64,000 bases of DNA, from assembly GCA_964420365.1 (NCBI GenBank), contig CAYQTA010000005.1, positions 62,001 to 126,000 of the forward strand. The letters run 5' to 3'. Made by a program: the position numbers and the translations under genes. This document shows, piece after piece, positions 1-10,697 of the stretch; positions within the stretch are counted from its first letter, which is position 1, and every line of letters begins with the position of its first letter. The notes beneath the pieces are model-generated. The model saw only the letters and a list, made by a program, of their open reading frames with translations. It was not told the origin of the DNA and did not search any database. This DNA is from JAMOQA01 sp964420365 (GTDB lineage Bacteria; Acidobacteriota; Polarisedimenticolia; J045).

Positions 1-2
1 AA

Positions 3-1430
3 GAAGCTGTCGACAACGCCCTCGACGCCTGCGAGGAGGCGGGCATCCTCCCGGAGATCGACGTCGTCGTGGAGGAGATCGCCGAGGACCGGTTCCTCGT
101 CAGCGTTCGGGACAACGGCCCGGGCATCGTGAAGGAACAGGTCCCGAAGATCTTCGGGAAGCTGCTCTACGGGTCGAAGTTCCACCGCTACCGCCAGTCC
201 CGGGGCCAGCAGGGGATCGGCATCTCCGCCGCCGGGATGTACGGCCTCCTGACCACGGGCCGCCCGGTCCGCATCGTCTCGCGCACCGGTCCGCACCGGC
301 CCGCGCACCTCTACGAGATCGCGATCGACACGCGGCGGAACCGCCCGGAGATCCTGAAGGACGAGGTCCTCGACGATCCGCCGTTCGAGCGGGGCACGGA
401 GGTGACGATCGCCCTCGAGGGGTCCTTCACCCGGGGACGGCGCAGCGTCGACGAGTACCTGGAGCTGACCGCCCTCGCCAACCCCCACGCGACCCTGCGG
501 TACCGACCGCCGAAGGGGGACCCGGTGGCCTGGGAGCGGGTCGTCGAGGAGCTGCCCCCCGAGCCGCGGGAGATCCGGCCGCATCCGCACGGCGTCGAGC
601 TGGGGACGCTGCTCAAGATCCTGCGGGACAGCAAGGAACGCCACCTGGCCACGGCGCTGATGGGGAACTTCTCCCGGGTCAGCGCGAAGGTTGCGGCGGA
701 GATCTGCCGGGTGGCCGGGGTTTCCCCGAAGGCGAGCCCGCGCACCCTGGACACCCGGGCGGTCGAGAAGCTCTACCGGGCGATCCCGAAGGTGAAGATC
801 CTCTCCCCGCCGACGAACTGCCTCGCCCCGATCGGGGCCGAACTGATCGAGAAGGCGATGCGGGAGCGGATCGACGCGGAGTTCTTCGCGTCCTGCTCCC
901 GGAGCCCGTCGGTCTACCGGGGAAATCCCTTCCTCGTCGAGGTCGGGCTCGCCTACGGCGGGAAGCTCCCCGCCGACCAGCTCGTCGACATCAGCCGCTT
1001 CGCGAACCGGGTGCCGCTCCTCTACCAGGCCGGGGCCTGCGCGATCACGAAGGCGGTGATCCAGACCAACTGGAAGTCGTACGGGCTCCAGCAGTCCAGG
1101 GGGGCACCGCCCACCGGCCCGGTCGTGCTGTTCGTGCACCTGGCGTCGGTCTGGGTGCCGTTCACATCGGAGAGCAAGGAGGCGATCGCCTCCTACCCGG
1201 AGATCATCAGGGAGATACGCCTGGCGCTGATGGAGGTCGGTCGGGCCCTAGGCCGGTACGTGCGCCGGCGCCAGCGGATCGCCGCCGAGCAGAAGAAGCG
1301 CAGCTACATCACGAAGTACATCCCGGAGATCGGCATCGCGTTGCAGGAGATCCTCGGCCTCACCGACCGCCAGCGGGACGAGGCGGTCGAGGAGCTGAAG
1401 GGGATCCTCGAGCGTTCCCGCCGGATGTAG
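3..1430 (+). CDS. top6B: DNA topoisomerase VI subunit B (5' truncated by window)
   Basis: ATPase subunit of type IIB topoisomerase VI, which with Top6A relaxes and decatenates DNA by ATP-driven strand passage. The reading frame is open from the first bases, so the start lies upstream; 475 residues are visible. They begin inside the Bergerat (GHKL) ATP fold: EAVDNALDACEEAG (N box, visible residues 1-14), DNGPGI (about 37-42) and RGQQGIGIS (about 67-75). The helix-2-turn-helix/transducer part follows, with VWVPFTSESKEAIA near the end carrying the transducer switch lysine. Topo VI is archaeal/plant but patchily present in bacteria. It converges on speA with 11 bases between stops, so a top6A partner, if linked, must lie upstream of the window. 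Confidence 0.93.
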   Translation, partial: EAVDNALDACEEAGILPEIDVVVEEIAEDRFLVSVRDNGPGIVKEQVPKIFGKLLYGSKFHRYRQSRGQQGIGISAAGMYGLLTTGRPVRIVSRTGPHRPAHLYEIAIDTRRNRPEILKDEVLDDPPFERGTEVTIALEGSFTRGRRSVDEYLELTALANPHATLRYRPPKGDPVAWERVVEELPPEPREIRPHPHGVELGTLLKILRDSKERHLATALMGNFSRVSAKVAAEICRVAGVSPKASPRTLDTRAVEKLYRAIPKVKILSPPTNCLAPIGAELIEKAMRERIDAEFFASCSRSPSVYRGNPFLVEVGLAYGGKLPADQLVDISRFANRVPLLYQAGACAITKAVIQTNWKSYGLQQSRGAPPTGPVVLFVHLASVWVPFTSESKEAIASYPEIIREIRLALMEVGRALGRYVRRRQRIAAEQKKRSYITKYIPEIGIALQEILGLTDRQRDEAVEELKGILERSRRM

Positions 1431-1441
1431 CCGCGTCGCCC

Positions 1442-3346
1442 TCAGTCCGGGGCGAGGTAGGTGCCCGCCCCGAGGGCGGCGCGGTACTCCGCGAGAAGGT
1501 CGGCGTTCCCGTCGGCGGCCGACCGCTCCCGGAGTCCCGTCTCCGCCCGGGCGGCGAGTTCCGCCGCGTCCCATCCGAAACCGGCGAGAACTGTGGCCGC
1601 GGGCTCGGGAGGGACGATTCGTTCGACCCGCGGATTCCCCTCGTCGTCGACCGTGACGTGGATCTCCGCCGGGGCACCGAGCAGGTTGTGCTGGTCGCCC
1701 ATCACGTCCTGGTAGGCCCCGAGCAGGCAGATGGCGAGATCGTAGGGGCGGCCGCCGGGGCAGCCCTCCGGCTCGTGCAGGTCGAGGGCCTCCCGGACCT
1801 CCTTGACGTCGATGAATCGCTCGATCGCGCCATCGGAGTCGCAGGTGATGTCGACGAGGCTCGCGCGAACCGTCGGTTCCTCGCGGAGCCGGCGCAGCGG
1901 GACGACCGGGAAGAGCTGGTCGAGGGCCCAGTGGTCCGGGGCGGCCTGGAAGACCGAGAAGTTGACGATGTACTTCTCGTGGAGCGCCTTTTCGAGCTGC
2001 TCGAACTCCGGGGGGAGGGTACGCTCCTTCCGCGCCCAGGACAGGGCGCGGCGGGCGATCTCCCAGAAGAGCTGCTCGGCGAGGGCCCGTTCCCGGAGAT
2101 CGATCAGGCCGATGTTGAACAGCGTGACCATCTCGTCCCGGTGCTCGACCGCGTCGTGCCAGTACTCCCGCCAGGTCTTGGCGCCGACCTGGTCCCGCAG
2201 GGTGGCGAGCTCCCGGAGCACGAGGGGAGCGTCCGGGGGAACCTCGACGTCGTCCGGCGGCGGGGGATCGGCACCGATCCGGCCGAGCACGTCGGCGACG
2301 AGGAGGGCGTGGTGGGCGGTGAGGGCGCGGCCGGACTCGGAGAGCAGGACCGGGTGCGGGACCCCTTCCTCGGTCGCCACCTCGCCGGTGAAGAAGACGA
2401 CGTCGTTGGCGTACTCCTCGAGGGAGTAGTTCCGGGAGGCGTCGGACGAGGTCCGGGAACCGTCGTAGTCGACCGCCAGGCCCCCCCCGACGTCCAGGTA
2501 CTCCAGCGGCACCCCCATCTTTCGCAGGCGCGCCCACGTGCGGGCTCCCTCGCGGAACGCGGCCTTGAGGCGCCGGATCTCCGGGATCTGGCTTCCCAGG
2601 TGGAAATGAAGGAAACGCACCCGGTCGCCGTGCCCGGCGGCCCGCAGGCGCTCGATGGCCGCGAGGAGAGACGAGGTGGTCAGGCCGAACTTCGCGGTGA
2701 TCCCCGAGGACTTCCACCAGCGGCCGGCGCCGCGGGCGTAGAGCCGGGTGCGGAGGCCGATGGCGGGCAGGGGACCGTCCCCCGCCGCGGCGAACGCCTC
2801 GAGCAGCCGGTCCACCTCGAACAGTTTCTCGAGGACGACGACCACGTGAAGGCCCAGGCGGGCGCCGAGGACCGCGAGGCGCAGGGTTCGGCGGTCCTTG
2901 TAGCCGTTGACGATGACCATCGTCCCGGCGGGCAGGCCCATGCCGAGGGCGAGCATCAGCTCGGCCCGGGACCCGGCCTCGAGGGCCATCCCGTGCTCCC
3001 GGCCGGCCCGGAAGAGGGTCTCGACCACGACCCGCTTCTGGTTGACCTTGAGCGGGTAGGCGGGCCGGTACGCCCCGGCGTAACCGAACTCGCTCCGGGC
3101 GGCGGCGAACGCGTCCACCAGCTCCCGGACGCGGGCCTCGAGGACCTGGGGGAAGCGGAACAGGAGCGGCGTGCCGGTTCCCTCGCTTCGCAGCCGGTCG
3201 ACGACGGCGGGGAGGGAAACCGCCCGCCGGGGTTCCCGGGTCGGGAGCACCTGCAGTTCTCCCTGCCGGGAGACGGAGAAGAACCCGTCGCCCCACCGGG
3301 CGATGCCGTACCGCTCCAGCGCCTCCTCGAGGCTGATCCGTGCCAT
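1442..3346 (-). CDS. speA: Biosynthetic arginine decarboxylase
   Basis: PLP enzyme turning arginine into agmatine, the first step of the agmatine route to putrescine and spermidine. The 634-residue product matches the usual SpeA length (about 630-660). The PLP lysine is K100 in AYPLKVNQK; LEAGSRAEL, DVGGGLAVDYDGS and a C-terminal DQLFPVVPLRRL are typical of the family (fold III alanine-racemase-like barrel plus beta domain). The frame stays open 40 codons further upstream, but ATG at 3346 is chosen because GGAGG lies seven bases ahead of it and homology begins there. Convergent with top6B and divergent from the next gene. A polyamine link exists to the spermidine-synthase-like gene at 47.7-50.6 kb. 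Confidence 0.95.
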   Translation of the reverse strand: MARISLEEALERYGIARWGDGFFSVSRQGELQVLPTREPRRAVSLPAVVDRLRSEGTGTPLLFRFPQVLEARVRELVDAFAAARSEFGYAGAYRPAYPLKVNQKRVVVETLFRAGREHGMALEAGSRAELMLALGMGLPAGTMVIVNGYKDRRTLRLAVLGARLGLHVVVVLEKLFEVDRLLEAFAAAGDGPLPAIGLRTRLYARGAGRWWKSSGITAKFGLTTSSLLAAIERLRAAGHGDRVRFLHFHLGSQIPEIRRLKAAFREGARTWARLRKMGVPLEYLDVGGGLAVDYDGSRTSSDASRNYSLEEYANDVVFFTGEVATEEGVPHPVLLSESGRALTAHHALLVADVLGRIGADPPPPDDVEVPPDAPLVLRELATLRDQVGAKTWREYWHDAVEHRDEMVTLFNIGLIDLRERALAEQLFWEIARRALSWARKERTLPPEFEQLEKALHEKYIVNFSVFQAAPDHWALDQLFPVVPLRRLREEPTVRASLVDITCDSDGAIERFIDVKEVREALDLHEPEGCPGGRPYDLAICLLGAYQDVMGDQHNLLGAPAEIHVTVDDEGNPRVERIVPPEPAATVLAGFGWDAAELAARAETGLRERSAADGNADLLAEYRAALGAGTYLAPD

Positions 3347-3458
3347 GGCACGCCTCCTTCCGCCCGGGATTGTCCCGGATCGATCCCCGGCCGTCGACCG
3401 GGAGCCCGCGTTGACGGCCCGGGGGGAGCGACCGACATTCGCCGTTGGAGGAAGCGGG

Positions 3459-4142
3459 TTGCTCACCGGCTACAACACCGACGCCGTCTTCGACGGGACC
3501 CCCTACCACGTCCAGAGCGAGGACCGGGGGGCGGACAACCCCGTCCTCGAGACACTGGTCTACTGTGGCGGTCGCATCCTTCACCAGGAACGGGTTTCCT
3601 ACGCCGAGCGCCTGGCTGCCGGCGCATCGGAGGACGAGATCGCGGCAATGCTCGAGCGGCAGCACCGCCGGTTCGTGCGGCGGGCCCGCCACGGGGCGTT
3701 CGCCGACGAGCTGAAGATGCCGTTCGCCGACGCGGAGCCCCCGGGGGGGCTGGGCGAGGCGATCGTCGCCTGCCTCGAGCTCGACGAGGAGACCCGTCCC
3801 CTCGAGGTGCTGTTCCTCGAGCAGAAGCACCGGGGAGGACTGACCGGCCTGCTCCAGGTGCGCGACCCGGTGACCCTGGAGCCCCGCCCGGAGGCCGGCG
3901 TGCGGGTCCGTCTCGTCGGCCCCGGCCTCGCGCCGGTCGACCTCCTGGAAGCCCGCACCGACGCCCGCGGGGAGCTGGCGGTGGCCCTTGCCCTGCCTCC
4001 CGGGGCCGCGACCGCGGTGCTCTTCCAGGTGGAGGACGGGCCCCGGGCGGGACGGTTCCGCCACGAGCTCCAGGGACCGCGGCGGTTCAGCGCCTCCGCC
4101 GCAGCTCCTGCTCGATCTCCCGCTGGTGGATCTTCCGCTTGA
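3459..4142 (+). CDS. Conserved protein of unknown function with C-terminal beta-sandwich-like part
   Basis: I recognise the N-terminal pattern (TGYNTDAVFDGTPYHVQSED, then NPVLETLVYCGGRIL) as a short conserved domain seen in other bacteria, but know no function. The TTG start at 3459 is chosen because GGAGG lies seven bases upstream and the conserved part begins at once. Product 227 residues. Residues about 1-75 are the conserved domain; the second half (GVRVRLVGPGLAP, TDARGELAVALALP) reads like a carboxypeptidase-regulatory or Ig-like beta sandwich. No signal peptide or membrane span. The 3' end overlaps the 3' end of convergent smpB by 56 bases. No operon partner on this strand. Confidence 0.75.
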   Translation: MLTGYNTDAVFDGTPYHVQSEDRGADNPVLETLVYCGGRILHQERVSYAERLAAGASEDEIAAMLERQHRRFVRRARHGAFADELKMPFADAEPPGGLGEAIVACLELDEETRPLEVLFLEQKHRGGLTGLLQVRDPVTLEPRPEAGVRVRLVGPGLAPVDLLEARTDARGELAVALALPPGAATAVLFQVEDGPRAGRFRHELQGPRRFSASAAAPARSPAGGSSA

Positions 4143-4563
4143 TCTCCTCGCGCTTCTCGTGTTTCGCCCGGCCCCGGGCCAGTGCCAGCTCGACCTTGAT
4201 CCAGGGCCCCTTCACGTAGACCCGGAGCGGAACGAGGGTGTAGCCGGCCCGCTGGGTCTTCCCGAGGAGCCGCTTCAGCTCGTGGCGGTGGACGAGGAGC
4301 TTCCGTTTCCGCTCCGGTTCGTGGTTGTCGAACGTGGCGTGGGTCCACGGCGCGATGTGGCAGTCCACGAGCCACAGCTCGCCCTGCTCGATCTTCGCGT
4401 AGGCGTCCTTGAGCTGGATCCGCCCCTCGCGGGCCGACTTGACCTCGGTCCCGGTCAGCACGATCCCCGCCTCGAGGGTTTCCTCGATGTCGTAGTCACG
4501 CCGCGCGCGGCGGTTGTCGGCGAGCACCTGCGGCCCGCCCTTGCCCTTCTTCTTCCGGGACAC
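4087..4563 (-). CDS. smpB: SsrA-binding protein SmpB
   Basis: Binds tmRNA and delivers it to stalled ribosomes for trans-translation. The 158-residue product has the family length. Visible family motifs: NRRARRDYDIEETLEAGIVL, GTEVKSAREG, the DCHIAPW segment and the basic C-terminal tail ending RQREIEQELRRRR-like, which inserts in the empty mRNA channel. The frame extends 21 codons further up, but that part is Arg/Pro rich and unlike SmpB; GTG at 4563 starts VSRKKKGKGG, a normal SmpB N-terminus, with a modest AGGA ahead. Divergent from ricT; the 90-base gap holds back-to-back -10-like sequences. No ssrA gene was seen in the window. Confidence 0.93.
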   Translation of the reverse strand: MSRKKKGKGGPQVLADNRRARRDYDIEETLEAGIVLTGTEVKSAREGRIQLKDAYAKIEQGELWLVDCHIAPWTHATFDNHEPERKRKLLVHRHELKRLLGKTQRAGYTLVPLRVYVKGPWIKVELALARGRAKHEKREEIKRKIHQREIEQELRRRR

Positions 4564-4615
4564 GGGTCGATTCCTGGGCCTCCGGGGCGCGGGATGCGCC
4601 CGCCGGGGTGGCTGA

Positions 4616-4621
4616 TAAGAT
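4616..4621 (+). promoter_or_regulatory. -10-like box TAAGAT ahead of ricT
   Basis: TAAGAT lies about 31 bases before the GTG start of ricT and upstream of its GGAGG. It overlaps an alternative in-frame ATG at 4620, which argues that the ATG is not the start. The overlapping TTATCA on the other strand could serve smpB. Confidence 0.4.
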
Positions 4622-4652
4622 GACACGAATCCCGCGGAAGGAGGAACCGAAG

Positions 4653-5396
4653 GTGCTGGTGGTCGAGGTCCAGGTTCCCGGGCGCGCCCGCGCCGTGCCG
4701 TGCGTCACCGAGGACCCGACCCTCGACATCGGGGACCGCCTCCTGGTCGAGCACGGTGGCCGGACCGCCTTCGGGGTGGTCGTGCGCGTTCCCCTCGCCC
4801 TTCCGTGGCCGGAGGAAGCCGCCCCCCCGGGGAAGGTCGTCCGCCGGGCCCGGCAGGTCGACGAGGAGCGGGAGGCCCACATCCAGCGGCGGCGGGAGGA
4901 CTGGTTCCAGGTGGCGCGGCAGAAGGTCGCCGAGCACGGCCTGCCGATGCGCATCCTGCGGGCCGACCCCTCTCCCTCGGGGAAGCGGGTGACCTTCCAG
5001 TTCGTCGCGGAGGGGCGGGTGGACTTCCGTGCCCTCGTCCGGGACCTCGCCCGTACCCTGAACGCCCGGGTCGAGCTGCGGCAGATCGGCGCGCGGGATG
5101 CCGCGCTCCTGCAGGGCGGGGTCGGTCACTGCGGCCAGGAGCTGTGCTGCGCCCGGTGGCTCCCGGGGTTCTCGTCGGTCTCGATGAAGATGGCGAAGGC
5201 CCAGGGACTTCCCCTCAACCCGGCGAAGATCTCCGGGCGCTGCGGTCGCCTGATGTGCTGCCTGCGGTTCGAGCTCGACGACCCGGACGCGGTCCGGGGG
5301 AAGGGAGCCCGCGGCGGACGGGGGCAGCAGCGTCCCCAGCAGGTCCGCTCGACGGCACCGGCTTCCCCGCCGCAGGAGAAGGAGCGGCGGGGCTGA
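4653..5396 (+). CDS. ricT: PSP1 domain protein, RicT/YaaT family
   Basis: PSP1 family protein. In Bacillus, RicT (YaaT) forms an Fe-S complex with RicA and RicF that promotes mRNA maturation by RNase Y; that role here is inferred. Signature motifs are clear: GHCGQELCCARWLPGF, VSMKMAKAQGLPLNPAKISG and CGRLMCCLRFE, giving the paired Cys-Cys sites that bind the cluster. The GTG start at 4653 is preferred over ATG at 4620 because AAGGAGG lies eight bases before it and a -10 box overlaps the ATG. Product 247 residues; the last 40 are low-complexity Arg/Gln/Pro. No RicA/RicF seen nearby. Confidence 0.88.
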   Translation: MLVVEVQVPGRARAVPCVTEDPTLDIGDRLLVEHGGRTAFGVVVRVPLALPWPEEAAPPGKVVRRARQVDEEREAHIQRRREDWFQVARQKVAEHGLPMRILRADPSPSGKRVTFQFVAEGRVDFRALVRDLARTLNARVELRQIGARDAALLQGGVGHCGQELCCARWLPGFSSVSMKMAKAQGLPLNPAKISGRCGRLMCCLRFELDDPDAVRGKGARGGRGQQRPQQVRSTAPASPPQEKERRG

Positions 5397-5412
5397 CCGC
5401 TCCGGCCGTCGG

Positions 5413-7894
5413 TCAGGGGGACGGGGCGGGTGCGAGAACGGCCCGGTCGACGGGAGGACCGGGCAGCAGCGGGCTGGGACGGCCGAGCACCCAGTCCTCG
5501 TGTCCGGCGGCGTACCAGCGGGAGAGCGGGTGACCGCTGACACCCCCGGGGAGGTGCAGGATCCCGTCCTCCTCGTGCCCCGGGGCAACGACAAGGCGTT
5601 CGCTGGCGCCGCCCCCGGGGGTCTGGACCCGGGGGACCCAGCGGCAGCCCGGGAGCGCGACCGGGGGCAGGTCCAGGAGGCGGGACAGCCCGGGGACGAG
5701 TCCCGAGAACGGGTGGCGCATCCGGAAGACGTTGACCCGGCCCCAGGTGAACTCCGCCAGCGGGGCCCCCGGATCGATCTCCCGCAGCCGGCGGATCGCC
5801 CGGTCGACCGCGTCGAGGAGGAGGGCGTCCCAGGTGTCCCAGGCGGGCGGCAGCAGGTGCTGCGGGCGCTCGAGGACGATCCGGCGGAGAGCGGGTTCCG
5901 CGAGCCAGGGGCCGTCCCGTGCGCCCCGCGCGAGGGCCAGGTCGTGCAGCGCGCCGTGGACGATGCGCCAGGTTTCCCAGTAGAAGGCGTTCAGCAGCCG
6001 GAACCCCGCGGAATCGACCGAGGCGTGGCCCTGCCACGCGGCAACCAGGTCGCGGAACTCGCGCCGGTCCCCGTGGTCCTCGCAGGCGTCCTCGTCCAGG
6101 ACGGCAAGGAGGATCTCCCGCCAGCCATCGTAGAGGAACACGCGATCGTCGAGCTGGATGGCCAGCATCGCCCGCTCGTCGGCGACGGGCAGCCGGAGGA
6201 GACGTTCCCGGATCTGCCACGCCCGGACCGGGTGGGCGCCGGAACGATCGGGCAGGGACCCCGCGTGCTCGGTGTCGGTCATTCTCTGGTTCGCGGACCA
6301 GAGGATGCCGGCCGGCGGGTCGAGGACCCGGGGCCGCTCCTCCGGGGGCAGCCAGCCGTCCCAGCCGACGTCCGGGTCGGTGGACCTGGCGGGAACGGAA
6401 CCGTCGAAGCCGGTGCGGCGGGGGATTCGCCCGGTCGGGACCCACCCGACGTGCCCGTCCCGGTCGGCAGCGAGCAGGTTCAGGTGAGGCAGGCCGGCCC
6501 GGGCGCCCAGGGCCAGCAGCTCCTCCACGGAGGCGGCCCGCTCGAACCGGGCGATCGTCGCGTCGAGGCCATCGGGGCGGGCGGCAACCCACAGGCGGGC
6601 ATACCAGCGCTCGCCGGCCGGCAGGGCGGGGCCCCAGGGGGTCTCGAGGATCTCGATCTCGACCGGGTCCCCGTGGGCGACCTCGATCGTTTCCCGGGCG
6701 ACCCGGAACCGGTGCAGGGAGCCGTCGGGGCCGATCCAGCCCGGGGGGATGGTCGGTTCCTCCCCGCCTCCCGTCGCCGGGCCGTCCCGCCGGTCCTCGT
6801 TCTCGTCTCCCGGGGGCTGGACCAGCTCGACCACGTCGGACCAGTCGTCCTCGAGGGCGGTGAATCCCCACGCGACCTTCCCGTTCGTGCCGGCCACCAG
6901 CCAGGGGGTCCCCGGCAGGAAGAGGCCGGCGAGGCGCCGGCCCTCGCCGCCCGGGGGATGTACCTCGAGGACCGCGCGGTACCAGGTGTTCGGGATCTCG
7001 ATCGGCAGGTGCATGTCGTTCGCGAGGATTGCCCGGCCGTCCCGGGTGCGGCTGCCGGCCACCGCCCACGCGTTGGAGCCGACGAGGAGGGGAAAGGGAA
7101 CCCCCGGGACTCGAGCCGATCCCCCGGGCACGTCGTCCCCCCGGCGCTCGTCGGCTCGGCGCCTTTCCGCGATTGCCCGCAGCTCGGCCCGGAGGTCGAG
7201 GAGCCCGGGACCGGGCACCGGGCGCGGGGGTCGCGGTTCGCCGAGCACCGGGGCGCCCCAGGGCGCCTCCTCGTCCTCGAGGAACGAGACGAGGTCGGGG
7301 GGAAGGGCCCGGAGCAGCTCCTCCCGGGCGATGTCCCGGCCCCCGAACGGGTTCTCGAGGGTCAGGTACATCGTGAGGAGGACGAGGATCGAGTCCTCCG
7401 GCCGCCAGGCCGCGGGACGTTTCCGCAGGAGCAGGTACTCGAAGGGACGCACCCGGAGGGATGCGAGGCCCGCGTTCATGCCCCGGGCGTACGCGTCGAG
7501 GATCTTCCGGATCTCCGTCGGCTGGGCCCGGCAGGCGGCCTCCGCCACCCGCCGCAACCGGAACGGGCGCCAGTGCCGGTCGACACCGACCGCCGCCCTG
7601 CCCACGAGGGCGGCCAGCTCCCCCGCCGGCTGGCGGCGATAGAGGTCCGCCTGGAAGAACCGGTCCTGCCCGTGGAGGAAGCCGAGGGCCCGGGCCGCAT
7701 CCTCGCGGCTCGTCGCCCGGATCGTCGGCACGCCGTTCAGGTCCCGCTCGATCGTCACCTCCGCCCGCAGTCCCGGGAGCCGGAACGTGCCCTCCACCGG
7801 CGGGAGGCTCCCCCGCAGGAGCAACCACCCGGTACCGAGCGCGGCCACGGGCAGGAGGGCGAGGAGCAGCGCCGCCCCGGGAAGGAAGCGCCGC

Positions 7895-7920
<26 letters not shown>
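5413..7920 (-). CDS. Penicillin acylase family Ntn hydrolase, membrane-anchored or exported
   Basis: An amide hydrolase of the penicillin/AHL acylase family. These are made as precursors that self-cleave to free an N-terminal Ser nucleophile. 835 residues. Residues 12-36 form a hydrophobic signal or anchor after an Arg cluster, so the enzyme works outside the cytoplasm. The alpha chain has FLHGQDRFFQADLYRRQPAGELA (shortened here: GQDRFFQADLYRRQ); the processing site is G281-S282 in VGSNAWAVAG, followed by ILANDMHLP, typical of the beta chain. The substrate cannot be told from sequence: beta-lactams, acyl-homoserine lactones or peptides are all possible. The start codon lies 26 bases inside dnaB, suggesting coupled translation. 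Confidence 0.9.
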
Positions 7921-9313
<1,393 letters not shown>

Positions 9314-9367
9314 CGGGCGTGCTCCTCGGGGGGGCGGACCCGGGTACCGGGCCCGGCGAGGGGCATT

Positions 9368-10669
9368 CTAGCGCGGTCCGTTGCCGCCGCCTTCGGAGGC
9401 GGAGCTTCCCGGCCGCCGGGGGCGCGGGATGCCCTCCGGCAGGTAGTCCATCGGCGGCGCTCCCTCCGGTTCGTCGTGGGGGTACCGATATCCCTTCCCG
9501 TGCCCGAGAGACCGGGACAGGGCCGAGTGGGCGTCCCGGAGCGCCATCGGTACGGGGAGGTTCCCGTGCTCCCGGACGGCGGCGAGGGCCCAGTCCCGGA
9601 GCCGGATCACCTCGTTGGACTTCGGCGCGCGAGCGAGATGGATCGCCGCCTGGGCCAGGGGGAGGGTCGCTTCGGGAAGACCGACGCGGTCGAGGGCCTC
9701 CGCGGCCGCGACCGCCAGGACGAGGGCGTGGGGGTCGGCGGGGCCGATGTCCTCGGCGGCGAGGACGACCATCCGGCGGGCGATGAACCGCGGGTCCGTG
9801 CCGGACTCCAGCATCCGCATCATCCAGTAGACGGCTGCCTCGACGTCGGAGCCCCGCATCGCCTTGATGAAGGCGGATGCCAGGTCGTAGTGGGCGTCGC
9901 CCTGCCGGTCCGCGCGCAGGAGCCGCCGCTGGGCGGCGGCCGCGACCTCGTCCCGGGTCACGCGGGCGACGGATCCCGGCCCGGCCCGGGCCCGGGCCAG
10001 GTCCGCCGCCAGCTCGAGCGTCACGAGGGCCCGGCGAGCGTCCCCGTCCGCCTCCCGGGCGATGGCGGAGAGGACGTCGTCCGGCACCTCGAGGTCCCGG
10101 TCGCCGAGCCCCCGCTCCGCGTCGAGAAGGGCACGCCGGAGGATCTCCTCGAGATGGGCGGGGGAGAGCGGCTCCAGGACCAGGACCCGGCAGCGGGACA
10201 CGAGGGGGGCAACGACGGTATGCGCGGGGTTCTCGGTCGTCGCTCCGACCAGGGTGACGGTTCCCCGCTCGACGTGGGGCAGCAGCGCGTCCTGCTGCCC
10301 GCGGTGGAACCGGTGGATCTCGTCGACGAACAGGATCACCCGGCGGCCGGCCCGGCGGAGTCGCTCCGCCCGGGCGACCACCTCGCGGACGTCCTTCACG
10401 CCCGACGTGACCGCCGACAGGGGTTCGAGCTCGGCGCCGAGCTCCGCCGCGAGGAGCCGGGCGATGGTCGTCTTGCCGGTGCCCGGCGGGCCCCAGAGGA
10501 TCAGCGAGGGCAGGGACCCGGCGGCGAGGGCCCGCCGAAGGAACCCGTCTTCCCCGAGCAGGTGCTCCTGCCCCACCACCTCCGCGAGGCGGCGCGGCCG
10601 CATCCGCTCCGGCAGCGGGGCGTCCGGGGGTGGTGGCGACGGCGGCGCCGGTCCGAAGGGGAGCTCCAT
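9368..10669 (-). CDS. rarA: Replication-associated recombination protein A (MgsA/RarA AAA ATPase)
   Basis: Clamp-loader-like AAA+ ATPase acting at stalled forks. 433 residues. After a Pro-rich leader come RPRRLAEVVGQEHLLG, Walker A LWGPPGTGKTT (58-68), Walker B LFVDEIHRFHRGQQDALLP and sensor-1 LVGATTENP. The family tetramerisation region has HYDLASAFIKAMRGSD, DPRFIARRMVVLAAEDIG and the C-terminal GYRYPHDEPEG. The start at 10669 has no ribosome site; TATCCT ends six bases before the ATG, so the gene may have its own leaderless transcript besides readthrough from the PLP-enzyme gene 28 bases upstream. Confidence 0.95.
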   Translation of the reverse strand: MELPFGPAPPSPPPPDAPLPERMRPRRLAEVVGQEHLLGEDGFLRRALAAGSLPSLILWGPPGTGKTTIARLLAAELGAELEPLSAVTSGVKDVREVVARAERLRRAGRRVILFVDEIHRFHRGQQDALLPHVERGTVTLVGATTENPAHTVVAPLVSRCRVLVLEPLSPAHLEEILRRALLDAERGLGDRDLEVPDDVLSAIAREADGDARRALVTLELAADLARARAGPGSVARVTRDEVAAAAQRRLLRADRQGDAHYDLASAFIKAMRGSDVEAAVYWMMRMLESGTDPRFIARRMVVLAAEDIGPADPHALVLAVAAAEALDRVGLPEATLPLAQAAIHLARAPKSNEVIRLRDWALAAVREHGNLPVPMALRDAHSALSRSLGHGKGYRYPHDEPEGAPPMDYLPEGIPRPRRPGSSASEGGGNGPR

Positions 10670-10675
10670 GTTCCG

Positions 10676-10681
10676 AGGATA
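10676..10681 (-). promoter_or_regulatory. -10-like TATCCT six bases before rarA ATG
   Basis: On the minus strand TATCCT is followed by CGGAAC and then the rarA ATG. No Shine-Dalgarno sequence is present. A start of transcription at or next to the A of ATG would give a leaderless mRNA. The same hexamer stands seven bases before the gene at 44902. Confidence 0.35.
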
Positions 10682-10697
10682 CCGGAGGGGCGCCGGG

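Noticed and set aside
3366..3466. 40-residue N-terminal extension of arginine decarboxylase
   Set aside because: Low-complexity Arg/Gly/Pro sequence upstream of a GGAGG and a better ATG, overlapping the divergent neighbour's control region.
1248..4064. Long minus-strand frame of 938 codons over speA and its neighbours
   Set aside because: Arg/Pro/Gly-rich translation with no family motif; it is the shadow of speA in another frame, as often happens at this GC.
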